DNA of 64,000 bases. It comes from Pullulanibacillus camelliae. GTDB lineage: Bacteria; Bacillota; Bacilli; Bacillales; Sporolactobacillaceae. Below are positions 25,064 through 34,055 of this stretch, piece after piece. The stretch's first letter is position 1. Every line of letters begins with the position of its first letter. The notes under the pieces are model-generated. The model was not told where the DNA came from. It did no database searches and worked only from the letters and a program-made list of their open reading frames with translations. The position numbers were made by a program, and so were the translations under genes. Where the stretch lies: the NCBI RefSeq assembly GCF_014642655.1, contig NZ_BMIR01000001.1:545518-609517 (forward strand). Direction: 5' to 3'.

Positions 25064-26047
25064 CTAATACACACCTCGAATATGTTCATGAACAGACGTA
25101 TGATAAAAGTCTTTAAGACGCTTAAGTTCTTCATCGCTGAAGGACGGCACTGAGGTGGCTTGTAAATTATCCTCCACCTGCTTCACGGATTTAAATCCAG
25201 GGATGACAGTAGTGATCGCCTTTTGATCAAGAATCCAGCGCAAAGCGGCCCTTGTCATGTTTCCCCTTTTCTCAGCAATCCACCGAAGCTGTTCACTGAG
25301 CTCAACACCCTTAGAGAATTCCAGTCCGGCAAAGGTTTCCCCAACATTAAAGGCGTCCCCATTTCGATTAAAATGGCGATGGTCATCCTCTTCAAATTGT
25401 GCCGTTTGACTAAACTTGCCTGTCAGCAGTCCGCTGGCAAGAGGAACTCGAGCGAGAATGCCAACACCTTTAGCCTCAGCTTCTGGGAATAAGCGTTCCA
25501 AAGGCTTTTGCCGAAAGATATTAAAGATGACTTGTAAAGCCTTCACATTGGGCTGTTTCAAGCAAAATAAACCCTCTTCAACGGTTTCAACACTCACACC
25601 GTAATGGCGAATCTTTCCTTCTTGCTCCAACTCATCAAGAACCGCAAAGACACTGCCATCTTTTAAAATATCAAAAGGGGGGCAATGAATCTGATAGAGA
25701 TCAATCCGTTCCCGATTCAATCGTTTTAAACTATTTTCACAGTAGGCTTTAATGGCTGCTCTTGAATAATTATTGGGATCATGGATGTCACCTGCCCGAC
25801 AAAATTTCGTAGCAATATAAATGTCATCTTCTTTTCCCTTTGTTGCTTTAGCAAGCAGTTCCTCACTATGTCCATCACCATAAACATCGGCTGTGTCAAA
25901 AAAGTTAACCCCAGCCGCCATAGCGCGTTCTAAGCCTTTTAAAGCTTCTTGATCATTTGTTTTTCCCCAGGCACCACCTATCGCCCATGTACCAAAGCTT
26001 AATTCGCTAATAAATAAATCGGTATCTCCTAACTGACGGTAATCCAT
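25064..26047 (-). CDS. Aldo/keto reductase
   Basis: A 327-residue (beta/alpha)8 NADPH-dependent reductase. The catalytic tetrad is recognisable: Asp and Tyr in FFDTADVYGDGHSE, Lys in YIATKFCRAG, and His in YQIHCPP. The cofactor end VIPGFKSVKQVEDN is also present. It is similar to general-stress aldo/keto reductases such as YhdN/IolS of B. subtilis. It acts on aldehydes or ketones of unknown identity. It is monocistronic, with its own terminator; AAAGGTGG precedes the ATG. Confidence 0.9.
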   Translation of the reverse strand: MDYRQLGDTDLFISELSFGTWAIGGAWGKTNDQEALKGLERAMAAGVNFFDTADVYGDGHSEELLAKATKGKEDDIYIATKFCRAGDIHDPNNYSRAAIKAYCENSLKRLNRERIDLYQIHCPPFDILKDGSVFAVLDELEQEGKIRHYGVSVETVEEGLFCLKQPNVKALQVIFNIFRQKPLERLFPEAEAKGVGILARVPLASGLLTGKFSQTAQFEEDDHRHFNRNGDAFNVGETFAGLEFSKGVELSEQLRWIAEKRGNMTRAALRWILDQKAITTVIPGFKSVKQVEDNLQATSVPSFSDEELKRLKDFYHTSVHEHIRGVY

Positions 26048-26162
26048 ACGCCCATACCACCTTTCAAAGAATACGCTTCCACCCTTATTTTAAAGGAAAC
26101 CGGAAGATTGGCAAGCATTTAACCAAAAACTCAGTAAACATCAGCTGATTCTCATAAAATTA

Positions 26163-26215
26163 AAAAGCTGGCTCGAAAGGGCTTATGTCATGTCGATCCT
26201 TTCGAACTCAGCTTC
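26163..26215 (-). terminator. Terminator of chemoreceptor gene
   Basis: On the minus strand AAGCTGAGTTCGAAAGG pairs with CCTTTCGAGCCAGCTT with one mismatch, followed by TTTAATTTT, immediately beyond the chemoreceptor stop codon. Confidence 0.85.
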
Positions 26216-26223
26216 ATTCTCTT

Positions 26224-27486
26224 TTACTTTTTAAATTTATTGATTTCCTCTTTCAAATTCGTTATGGCCTCTTTCAACATGTCTGCCGAATTGGCAATGA
26301 CCTGAATCGCATATTGTTGCTCTGTCACCGAAGCCGTCACTTCCTCTGTAGAAGCAGCGGTTTCTTCACTTACTGCCGCAATGTTCTCAATTGAAGTGGT
26401 TAAGTCATTTTTAGATTCTACTAGTTGATCCATACCCTTATTAACCGTCGTAATCGCATCAACAATATGCTTCACCATTTGATCGATATCTTTAAATATT
26501 GTTTCTGTTTCGAGTACAGCTTGATTCTGATCCTCAATAAAGTGTGTACTCTTACTCATTTCATCGTTGACTACCACCGTTTCACTGCGAATGCCTTGCA
26601 GCGTCTCAGACACCCTTTTGGTTGCCGTTGACGTTTGTTCAGCGAGCTGTTTGATCTCTCCAGCAACGACCGCAAATCCCTTACCTTGCTCACCTGCACG
26701 TGCTGCTTCAATACTGGCATTGAGTGCCAATAAATTCGTTTGTTCAGAAATATCATTAATCAAGGTGATAATCCCTTCAATATCATCGACCTTCTGAACG
26801 AGATTAACAATAACCTGCCCTATGCCTTCCACTGCCTGATAAGTCTGCATGGATTTTTCTTTTAAGACATGGATGCTCTCCATCCCTTTTTCATTGGAGT
26901 GTAGCACATGTTCTGTCGAAGCAAGGATTTGTTTGTTTTGATCATTGACTGTATCGATTTGCTTTGACAATGTGTTGTTAAAATCCAACGTCTTTTCAGA
27001 ATCCGCGGCTTGTTGCATGGCTCCTTTTGAGATGTCTGTGACCGCATGATTAATTTCCTCACCTGATGAGGTTGTTTCTTTGGACACTACATTTAAATTT
27101 TCAGAAGCAATATCTATGTCCTGAATCGACTTTTCTATCTTTTCAATCAAGGTTTGCAGCTGATGCGTGATTTGATTAAATCCCTTGGATAATCTTCCGA
27201 CCTCGTCCTTTGTCTTCAACTCTGTGACGGTCGACTCAAGGTTTCCACTGGCAATCTGATCAACACTCGCTATCATTTGTTTAAGCGGGCGGGCAAGATG
27301 ACGAGCAAAGAAGTAAGTGATTACAATTCCGACAATAACTAAGCAAATCATAAGGATTAATAAGGTTGTTCCGATGTGATCCGCTTGGTGTTTGACCTCA
27401 ATATAGCTCGTAATAGCCACAATGAGGCTGGGTACCACCAATAAAAGCAGAGATACACATATGATTTTAAATTTAATGGATTTCAT
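26224..27486 (-). CDS. Methyl-accepting chemotaxis protein with minimal sensor
   Basis: About 420 residues. Two hydrophobic helices at the N terminus ([18 protein letters not shown] and [19 protein letters not shown]) are separated by only some 15 residues, so there is practically no extracellular sensor. A HAMP domain and a long signalling coiled coil follow. The kinase-control tip is intact ([20 protein letters not shown]). Glu/Gln pairs that could be methylated flank it. Such receptors may sense membrane state or an intracellular cue. The ATG at 27486 is preferred over the frame's upstream end at 27516. A sigma-D promoter precedes it. Confidence 0.9.
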   Translation of the reverse strand: MKSIKFKIICVSLLLLVVPSLIVAITSYIEVKHQADHIGTTLLILMICLVIVGIVITYFFARHLARPLKQMIASVDQIASGNLESTVTELKTKDEVGRLSKGFNQITHQLQTLIEKIEKSIQDIDIASENLNVVSKETTSSGEEINHAVTDISKGAMQQAADSEKTLDFNNTLSKQIDTVNDQNKQILASTEHVLHSNEKGMESIHVLKEKSMQTYQAVEGIGQVIVNLVQKVDDIEGIITLINDISEQTNLLALNASIEAARAGEQGKGFAVVAGEIKQLAEQTSTATKRVSETLQGIRSETVVVNDEMSKSTHFIEDQNQAVLETETIFKDIDQMVKHIVDAITTVNKGMDQLVESKNDLTTSIENIAAVSEETAASTEEVTASVTEQQYAIQVIANSADMLKEAITNLKEEINKFKK

Positions 27487-27549
27487 CGCTTCCACTGACC
27501 TTTCTTCTGGTGACACGATTCGTCACATTCTTCCAAGCTTCTACTACTA

Positions 27550-27576
27550 ATATCGGAAAGAAGTTAGAATTTTTTA
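27550..27576 (-). promoter_or_regulatory. Sigma-D (flagellar/chemotaxis) promoter
   Basis: On the minus strand TAAA, exactly 15 bp, and TCCGATAT match the sigma-D consensus TAAA-N15-GCCGATAT at all but one position. It lies about 65 nt before the chemoreceptor start. The cell is therefore expected to be motile. Confidence 0.85.
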
Positions 27577-27960
27577 ACCTTATTTCATTAAAACTCTAGT
27601 ATAAATTTCTAATTATCTTTTTATATATTCTTAAATAGCGTATAGCCTTATTCTAGGGATTTTCGAGTTTTTTACTCCTGGTCGATACTTCATGTTTCTT
27701 TATGCATTTTCTTAATGTTTTAGTTATGCTGCTCCTCTAGCCCTTTCAGCTTTGACATTTTCAATTGAAGCGTGAGCGTGTCGATTATGCGGATAAAATG
27801 TATAGAGGTGGTCTAATATGGAGTAAAAAAAGAAGATAAATAGGATTCCAGAGCTTTTGGTCTTGCCATTAAAGATCACCCCATGGCCATGAGCTCTGGT
27901 ACTTCTATAAGCTAAATAATACCTAGATTATTCATAGAAAATCCGTAATGAGATAGAAAC
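27577..27960. other. Non-coding gap between chemoreceptor and IS remnant
   Basis: No gene is apparent. A good ribosome site (AGAGGTGG) near 27806 leads only to ATG-GAG-TAA. An 8-bp inverted pair, CCAGAGCT ... AGCTCTGG, spans 27850-27900. Both may be leftovers of a decayed gene or element. Confidence 0.4.
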
Positions 27961-28075
27961 TCTCATACATCAAGTGATTTCGCCAAAATCATAACACATC
28001 AAATAAATGAAAAAAGAATCCGTTTCTGATAAGGTTAAAACGACGAAGAAATAACCATCAGAAAGGATTCTTATA

Positions 28076-28689
28076 ATGGCTCCTTTACCGCAAATAACGC
28101 TTGATTTCAATCGCCAAATTAAATTGTTAAATGATAGAGGAGCCCTTTCCTCCGATACAGGTGAGTTCATTTTCCGAGAATGCGACGAAAAAGTGGATTT
28201 CTCCCAAACTTTGATTCAACACCTCAAACTAAAGGATGAAAGGCATTACTTTGTTCATTCGAATGAAGTCCAACGCCAGTTTACAAAGTCTCGCAAAAGA
28301 GCTACACCCTAACTCAATGCCGTCCGATGTATCAAAGACGGAAATGTATTATGAAGAAATGGACTATTAAGCATGGGCGAAACCACGAAAGGTGATTGTC
28401 CAATCCGTTCGGCCGGCTGGAGAATTGTTTTTCACCCATTCCTTCCAAGTCAACGAAGTAAGAATGATGATGAGCCGGCTGGCGTATAACCTAACGAACT
28501 GGCTTCGTACACTTTCCAGAGGGACAAAAGAATATGCAGATTCAAACAATGCGGACAAGGATCATTAAAGTCACTAGTAAATTAGTGAAATCCGGGTGAT
28601 CTTTGTACTTCAAATGTTCTTCCAGTTTCGTGTATCAAGCGTTTTTTTGGGGCATACTGCAGCGCATTCAAGCATTAAAGCTCGAGTGA
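28076..28689 (+). pseudogene. IS1380-family transposase remnant with large internal deletion and frameshifts
   Basis: The N terminus is intact (MAPLPQITLDFNRQIKLLND ... DTGEFIFRECDEK), the usual opening of IS1380-type transposases of bacilli. After about 65 codons the frame breaks. Later fragments of the family C terminus follow in changing frames: AWAKPRKVIVQSVRPAGELFFTHS, then NEVRMMMSRLAYNLTNWLRT, then KLVKSG and LQRIQALKLE before a stop at 28689. A full element encodes over 400 residues. Here only about 200 codons remain, so most of the catalytic core is gone. The element is dead and its ends are not clear. Confidence 0.85.
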
Positions 28690-28835
28690 TTGGAGCGTAT
28701 GGCACGAGACTCCTACGGGAACAGCACGCGTCCGAAGACCCCGCAGGAAGTGTCTTTCTTCCGAGGAGGCTGAGGCCGTGCCCGTGGAAAGCGAGTGCCA
28801 GGAGCGGAAATCACCTGCTGATGCCATGCCTGACT
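28690..28835. repeat. GC-rich dispersed repeat family B
   Basis: Contains GAGACTCCTACGGGAACAGC, CCGAAGACCCCGCAGGAAG, CGAGGAGGCTGAGGCCGTG and GGAAAGCGAGTGC...GGAGCGGAAATC. This is the widespread non-coding repeat type of Bacillus relatives. It directly abuts the end of the broken IS1380 transposase. Related wording (GGCCGTGCCCGTGGAAAGCGA) recurs at about 42915. The gap on to 29165 shows no gene. Confidence 0.7.
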
Positions 28836-29163
28836 TCAGAGGGCAAATAGAAAACTCCCTTTCAGGAAAGAGCTTTTAAAACTTTTTTAGGCACTAAGGG
28901 TGGAGTATGCCCAAAAACAGGTGATCGCACAGTGCCTAATTATTTTTATTTCTTCATCGCAGTGTATAACGCCGTCCTTTTCCTAATAAAGGAATGAAAA
29001 GTATGATTTTGTACTTAAACCTCGTTTTCTTTGCAGGTATGAATAAATCAGGTAATAGCTTTTTTTGTTAAAGAGGGCTCAAGTTTCTGTGCTTTAGCGA
29101 TTAGCATCACCGAAACGAGAACGCTCAAAGACTAAGTAACAAAATATATACATAAAGGCCGAT

Positions 29164-29203
29164 AAGATGAGCATATTAATCTCGTCTTATCGGCTATGCA
29201 GCT
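29164..29203 (-). terminator. Terminator of LysR gene
   Basis: GCCGATAAGACGAG and CTCATCTTATCGGC pair over 14 bp with one mismatch around a 9-nt loop, and are followed on the minus strand by CTTTATG. It lies about 50 nt past the LysR stop. Just before it, GTAAGGGCGCAAAGCT resembles the middle of a c-di-GMP-I aptamer, but the rest is missing. Confidence 0.8.
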
Positions 29204-29248
29204 TTGCGCCCTTACTTTAAGCTAAAATCGTATTGTATTTCGCTTCCA

Positions 29249-30076
29249 TCAGAATCCTTCTTTTAATCTGTTAATAATCATTTGAATACTCTTGTTTTTG
29301 GAAGTGCCCTTTCGATATATCGCATAAAATCTACTTTTAACTCCTGTCGAAATATAATTGAATTCATCGTCAAAGTATTTCAAAAAGCGAGCCGAAACAA
29401 AAGTTGCACAGTCCTTATTAATCCTGATATTTGCAATTGCATCTTGAGTAGAATCTACTACTGTCAAAGGTATTCCTGCAATATACTCATAGTTTTTTAC
29501 AACTAAATCTCTAATCTCCTTTTTGCTCTTGCTAACGATAATTGACGCTATTTCGCTTCCAATAGAACTTCTACTCATCAATATAATCTCATCAGTAAAT
29601 AACTCAGTTACTGTGAATTCTAGCTGGGGGATAATAACTTCAGAAGAACTAACAAGAACCAAATCACAGTAATCTCTTTTTAACTCGTCCATTGCACTAA
29701 ATGAAGACATACTTTTAACAACAAGCTTCTCAGATTCACTTAATTTATCTGCTTTTCCCAGTATTTCCGGAACAATAAATTGAGTCATCAAATAGTTACC
29801 AGATATTTTAATATATCTTGAATTTTTCAATAGTGATTCTATATCGACAATGGTTGTTGTAAAAAAGTGATGAATAACCTCATACAATTGTTCTCCTGTG
29901 TAGGTCAAGCGGATTCCTCGCCCATTCTTTTCAATCAATTTTACGCCATAAGTATTTTCAAGCTTCTTTATTTGACTACTAACCGCTGGTTGGCTTATAA
30001 ACAAATGATTGGCTGCTTTTGACACTGATAGATACTTTGCTACGTAGAAAAATATTTCTAACTGATGGGTATTCAT
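29249..30076 (-). CDS. LysR family transcriptional regulator
   Basis: A 275-residue regulator. The N-terminal winged HTH (MNTHQLEIFFYVAKYLSVSKAANHLFISQPAVSSQIKKLE shortened here as its recognisable core SQPAVSSQIKKLE) is followed by a periplasmic-binding-type effector domain. The gene is AT-rich compared with neighbours and is divergent from a histidine phosphatase gene, with 93 bp between starts. LysR regulators commonly control the divergent gene and themselves. The effector is unknown. The base composition suggests the pair may have been acquired together. Confidence 0.87.
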   Translation of the reverse strand: MNTHQLEIFFYVAKYLSVSKAANHLFISQPAVSSQIKKLENTYGVKLIEKNGRGIRLTYTGEQLYEVIHHFFTTTIVDIESLLKNSRYIKISGNYLMTQFIVPEILGKADKLSESEKLVVKSMSSFSAMDELKRDYCDLVLVSSSEVIIPQLEFTVTELFTDEIILMSRSSIGSEIASIIVSKSKKEIRDLVVKNYEYIAGIPLTVVDSTQDAIANIRINKDCATFVSARFLKYFDDEFNYISTGVKSRFYAIYRKGTSKNKSIQMIINRLKEGF

Positions 30077-30169
30077 TTTCTCACCTATAACTTATTCTTA
30101 TATATTATTCATCATATTGTATTTTTAAATAAATATCAATTATATTAAAATGCCCTTGAGGTGAAAAAT

Positions 30170-30766
30170 ATGCTACAACTTTATTTCATTCGTCATGGAC
30201 AAACTGAATGGAATCTCTTAAATAAAATGCAAGGCACTATGAATTCCAACTTAACAGATCAAGGAAGAAAGCAAGCAATTGCACTTGGAAAAAAATTAAG
30301 GTCGATTAATTTTAACAAGATATATTCAAGTTCTACTCCTCGAGCTATTGAAACTTCGAAACATATCTTTCCAAGCAAAAATATCAATTATTCGTCATTG
30401 CTTTGTGAAATTGCAATGGGAGAATGGGAAGGAAAGACGTATAGCCAAATTGAGAAAAATAATCCTAAGGAATGGAACAACTTTTTCAACGCTCCATTTC
30501 GTTACAAACCTTCAAAGGGTGGTGAGTCTTTCAATCAGCTCGAGAATCGACTTAAGAAGTTTATTGATACAGAGGAATTATTTAGTCAGAAAGGGGTGAT
30601 TGCCATTGTTTCTCACAGAATAACTCTTAGAATGCTTTTAAGCCTATTGTTAAAAGAAAGAGAACTATTTAGTGAGATTGACATTAAACCCACATCTGTG
30701 AGTGTTGTGGAAATTGACAACACTAAGTGTCACATCAAATATTTGAATGATACTTCACATTATTGA
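30170..30766 (+). CDS. Histidine phosphatase family protein (phosphoglycerate mutase-like)
   Basis: A 198-residue protein of the histidine phosphatase superfamily. The catalytic RHG motif is FIRHGQTEWN. The second histidine is in VSHRITLRML, and the proton-donor region is EIAMGEWEGKTYSQIE. Substrates in this group range from phosphosugars to alpha-ribazole phosphate. The short form and orphan context give no hint. The ATG at 30170 lies six bases after GAGGTG, which overlaps the GTG at 30161. It is AT-rich like the divergent LysR gene. Confidence 0.85.
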   Translation: MLQLYFIRHGQTEWNLLNKMQGTMNSNLTDQGRKQAIALGKKLRSINFNKIYSSSTPRAIETSKHIFPSKNINYSSLLCEIAMGEWEGKTYSQIEKNNPKEWNNFFNAPFRYKPSKGGESFNQLENRLKKFIDTEELFSQKGVIAIVSHRITLRMLLSLLLKERELFSEIDIKPTSVSVVEIDNTKCHIKYLNDTSHY

Positions 30767-30908
30767 AACTTTTCAGGAAATGACTTTTTATTAATTAAAT
30801 AAGCATAGCTCTTGAGGAAGCTCTCTCCCTTTAAGCTAACCATTCGCTAAGACTGCTTTTGGACCTTATAATAGACTTAAATCACATATAGATGAAAGGA
30901 TGATTGAC

Positions 30909-31775
30909 ATGACAACAAAGACCCTCGCTTTTATTGGACTTGGCATTATGGGAAGTCTAATGGCTAAAAATATACAGAAGGCTGGCTATACACTCACTGT
31001 CCATAACCGTACAAAAGAAAAAGCAAAAGCCTTAATCGCTGATGGCGCTCAATGGGCAGCCACACCCAAGGAGGCTGTCGCACATGCTGATATTGTATTT
31101 ACGATGTTAGCCAATCCAACGGTTGTAGAAGCCATTGCTTATGATAAAAATGGTATATTGCCTAACATGAAAAAAGGGGCACTTTGGGTAGACATGAGTA
31201 CAGTCAATCCCTCTTTCAGCAAAAAAATGGCTGATGCCGCCCGTAATCACCAACTACGCTATCTTGATGCCCCAGTATCGGGATCTAAGGTTCCAGCCGA
31301 AAAGGGCGAGCTCATCTTTTTAGTAGGTGGTACTCAAGAGGATTGTGCCGAAGCACAGCCTTATTTCGATATCATGGGAAAGGCTACCCATTTCATGGGA
31401 GAAAATGGTCAAGGGTCAGCGATGAAAATTCTGATCAACCTTATGCTGGCTCAATCTATGGCTGTATTTTCTGAGACCGTACATCTTGGTGAAGCGATGG
31501 GACTTGGAAAGGAGAATGTTGTTGAACTGCTCCTCAATCACCCTGTAGCCGCGCCAATATTACAAGGTAAAAAGAATAACATTCTAAATGAGACCTTTGA
31601 GCCTGAATTTCCTCTTGCACATATGCAGAAAGACTTGCACCTTGTTGCACAAACGGCATTTGAACACCATTATGCCATGCCGCTTGCCAATGCTGCTAAA
31701 GAGCTTTACGCTCAAGCAAAGCAGCATGGATTGGGAAATCAAGACATGTCTGCCATTTTCCAATGGCTTAAATAG
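30909..31775 (+). CDS. NAD-dependent beta-hydroxyacid dehydrogenase (3-hydroxyisobutyrate dehydrogenase family)
   Basis: A 288-residue two-domain enzyme. The N-terminal Rossmann domain begins IGLGIMGSLMAKNIQKAGY, followed by DAPVSGSKVPAEKGELIFLVGG, the substrate-binding signature. The conserved catalytic lysine is in GSAMKILINLMLAQ. Members include tartronate semialdehyde, glyoxylate/succinic semialdehyde and 3-hydroxyisobutyrate dehydrogenases, and the sequence does not separate these. GAAAGGATG precedes the ATG at 30909. Single gene with its own strong terminator. Confidence 0.88.
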   Translation: MTTKTLAFIGLGIMGSLMAKNIQKAGYTLTVHNRTKEKAKALIADGAQWAATPKEAVAHADIVFTMLANPTVVEAIAYDKNGILPNMKKGALWVDMSTVNPSFSKKMADAARNHQLRYLDAPVSGSKVPAEKGELIFLVGGTQEDCAEAQPYFDIMGKATHFMGENGQGSAMKILINLMLAQSMAVFSETVHLGEAMGLGKENVVELLLNHPVAAPILQGKKNNILNETFEPEFPLAHMQKDLHLVAQTAFEHHYAMPLANAAKELYAQAKQHGLGNQDMSAIFQWLK

Positions 31776-31798
31776 TGATACTCAAATTTAGTCATGAG

Positions 31799-31838
31799 GG
31801 TACTCCCAAAAGTGAAGCTTTGGGAGTACCTTTTTTAA
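31799..31838 (+). terminator. Terminator of hydroxyacid dehydrogenase gene
   Basis: GGTACTCCCAAA and TTTGGGAGTACC pair perfectly over 12 bp and are followed by TTTTTT, 24 nt past the stop. Confidence 0.95.
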
Positions 31839-31844
31839 AAGAAA

Positions 31845-32062
31845 AGAAAGTATAAAATTCTGATTATGAGGGCGGTGCGGATTTTCGCTCCAGGCCGCTC
31901 GCTTTCCGCGGGGGAGTGGTAAGCCTAGTGGTAAGCCTCCTCGCGCCTTCGCACTGCTAAGGTCTTATCGATCTCCCACTTCCCACAGGACTCTAGTCTC
32001 CGCATCATGAGTCAGCGGCGCCCGAGGAACACACGATTTTAGAGTGTTCCGAATCTCGCGCC
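31845..32062. repeat. Dispersed 200-bp repeat family A, copy 2 (inverted)
   Basis: The reverse complement shares long blocks with copy 1 (24352-24560): AAGACCTTAGCAG, GAGGCTTACCACT, CCCCGCGGAAAGCGAGCGG, CCTGGAGCG. It has an internal duplication of GGCTTACCACT. It begins within 10 bp of the preceding terminator's T run. The remaining sequence up to the YitT gene (32063-32400) has no gene that I can see. Confidence 0.7.
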
Positions 32063-32438
32063 TTGCGCTCCCATCCACTTGATCAGGCAATGAAGCTTCT
32101 TTCATATTGGCGGATGCTCTATACCAAGCAAGGAACGGGCATGCTCTTTCGCCTGGTTTTTCTTACATATCAAAATTCATAAGTGAGGGCTGGATTATAG
32201 GTTTGCCCTTCTTAGAAGATAACCACTACAAAATTTGGGGTGTGAATGCTACGGATGCTCCCCTTTGGTAAAAACCATTTTCAATGCCGGGATAAGGAGG
32301 ATCGGGCGCTCTTTGGCTATTTTTTAATAATTTGCAACATTTTTTGAAAAATCGTAGGTTTAAAGTGTTTATTAGTAAACTATTTATATATAATCATTTA
32401 TAATTAAAATATAAAACCATTAAAAAAGAGGTGGCACA

Positions 32439-33317
32439 TTGTTAGACACTCCGAAAATTAAACACCGTAAGATGACAAAAACTGAATTCATTCGACGCAT
32501 TGTCTTTATCCTCGCGGGTGTATCGTTAGAAGCTGTTGCGCTTGAAATATTCCTCGTGCCTAACGGTATTATTGATGGCGGTATTACAGGGATCTCTATC
32601 ATGCTCTCCCACCTGACAGGACTTTCATTGGGACTATTTTTATTTATTCTCAATCTCCCATTTTTCATTCTCGGTTATAAGCACATGGGTAAAACCTTTA
32701 CCATTACCTCTCTAGGTGCCATTATCGTCCTCTCTATTTTGACAACACTTTTTGAACCTATTCAAGCCTTTACTGATGACCCGCTGCTCGCTGCAGTCTT
32801 TGGTGGCATTTTTCTCGGCATTGGTATTGGCCTCGTTATTCGTAACGGTGGGACCTCTGATGGAACGGAGATATTAGCTATACTCTTTAATAAATCCATC
32901 CCTTTTTCTGTAGGCGAAACCGTGATGTTCTTTAATATTTTTATTCTTGGCTGTGCAGGGTTTGTCTTTAGCTGGAATCATGCAATGTACTCACTTATTG
33001 CCTACTTCATTGCTTTTAAGATGATTGATGTAACAACCGAAGGGCTTGAATCCTCCAAATCGGTATGGATCATTAGTGATAAGCATAAGGATATTGGGGA
33101 CACATTGAATGATCGGCTGGGCAGAGGAGTGACCTATCTCAATGGGGAAGGTGCCTATTCCGGCAACGACAAAAGCGTCATATTTACCGTCATCACCCGT
33201 CTTGAAGAAGCTAAGCTTAAAAATATTGTAAAAGAAATTGACCCCAGTGCTTTTCTTGCCATTGGGGATATCCATGACGTTAAAGGGGGCAACTTCAAAA
33301 AACGCCATATCCATTAA
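32439..33317 (+). CDS. YitT family membrane protein (DUF161/DUF2179)
   Basis: A 292-residue protein with five or six transmembrane helices in the first 200 residues, including the conserved LVPNGIIDGGITGIS and RNGGTSDGTEILAI. A cytosolic C-terminal DUF2179 domain of about 85 residues follows (SDKHKDIGDTLNDRLGRGVTYLNGEGAYSG). The family is large in bacilli and no transport substrate is established. The start is TTG at 32439 after AAAAGAGGTGG. Single gene. Confidence 0.88.
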   Translation: MLDTPKIKHRKMTKTEFIRRIVFILAGVSLEAVALEIFLVPNGIIDGGITGISIMLSHLTGLSLGLFLFILNLPFFILGYKHMGKTFTITSLGAIIVLSILTTLFEPIQAFTDDPLLAAVFGGIFLGIGIGLVIRNGGTSDGTEILAILFNKSIPFSVGETVMFFNIFILGCAGFVFSWNHAMYSLIAYFIAFKMIDVTTEGLESSKSVWIISDKHKDIGDTLNDRLGRGVTYLNGEGAYSGNDKSVIFTVITRLEEAKLKNIVKEIDPSAFLAIGDIHDVKGGNFKKRHIH

Positions 33318-33772
33318 AAAAGATAAAGAATCATCATTAGGAACTCTAAAAAAATAAAGCTGGGAAAGCGTGCCCTATTCTTACTGACGTTGCCAAAACA
33401 GGGGGCATTTAAAAGGCTTCGAGTAGCAACACTCTAAGCGCCTTCGATTATAATGGCCATTTTCACTTTCCCATCCCTTGAAAGAGCTTCTTTACTTAGA
33501 AGCGAGTCAACACCGAAGATGGAGTGGGAGTCTTGACAGTTTCATTCCTATCAGGGGCTACCCCTCCCCCGCAGAAAACGGGTGCCTTCCATTGTAATCC
33601 GCATCCGAACCTTCTTTGTACACGATAGAATAAGATAAGGGAACTTTTTTAGTGGCTTCAGCAAGAGCGAGCGTTGATTTCCCGAACACTTTTCAAAGAT
33701 CTCTATTGTACTTCAAAGGCCGTGCCGGTGGAACTCATTCCGGTAGCTGCACTCACCAAAATCATTTTGGCA
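33318..33772. other. Non-coding gap between YitT and HPr-like genes
   Basis: No convincing gene. Short GC-rich pieces (CCCCTCCCCCGCAGAAAACGGGTGCC near 33560) look like worn fragments of the dispersed repeat families. No strong terminator is seen for either convergent gene. Confidence 0.45.
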
Positions 33773-34042
33773 TTATCTATTTTGGCTTCTCTCTTTTTGA
33801 ATACACCTTTTGATATCTTGCATGACCTTATCTTCATCGGGACCTGTCACTTTAAAAATTACCCACTTTTTAGAATGTAGCTTTAATTTTAAAACATCAG
33901 TGATTCCGGTAATACTCACTTCTTTATCCCCTATAATTACGGAGACGTTCGATTCAGAACGCTTGATATAACCTATAAGCTCCGTTGCGGGTTCTAAATG
34001 AACACCAAATGGAAGTGTAATTTCTAATTCACATCGTATCAT
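33773..34042 (-). CDS. Divergent HPr-like phosphocarrier protein
   Basis: An 89-residue protein of HPr length and layout. The ATG at 34042 is preferred, with AGGGTGAG seven bases upstream. With that start the active-site histidine falls exactly at His15 (PFGVHLEPAT versus GLHARPA). However the invariant Arg17 is Glu17, and the regulatory Ser46 is Gly46 (VSITGITDVLKL), so HPr kinase control is not expected. It is the last gene of the polyol operon, 13 nt after a PTS EIICBA. A dedicated phosphocarrier or a regulatory mimic are both possible. It is unlikely to be the general HPr. Confidence 0.72.
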   Translation of the reverse strand: MIRCELEITLPFGVHLEPATELIGYIKRSESNVSVIIGDKEVSITGITDVLKLKLHSKKWVIFKVTGPDEDKVMQDIKRCIQKERSQNR

Positions 34043-34055
34043 GTCACAACTCACC

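Noticed and set aside
27806-27825. A gene start with AGAGGTGG and ATG
   Set aside because: The frame is ATG-GAG-TAA, too short to be a gene, and no shifted frame continues it.
29176-29225. A second c-di-GMP riboswitch on the minus strand after the LysR gene
   Set aside because: GTAAGGGCGCAAAGCT looks like the middle of a GEMM-I aptamer, but the GGCAAAC start and the P3/P1 closing strands are missing. The sequence is better explained as a spacer before the LysR terminator.
32439-33317. The YitT protein as part of the polyol operon
   Set aside because: It is on the opposite strand and converges on the operon across a 450-bp gap.
24352-33600. CRISPR array or tRNA/rRNA genes in the repeat-rich non-coding stretches
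   Set aside because: The repeats differ in length and are not regularly spaced with unique spacers, and no tRNA-like cloverleaf with TTCGANNC or rRNA sequence was found anywhere in the window.
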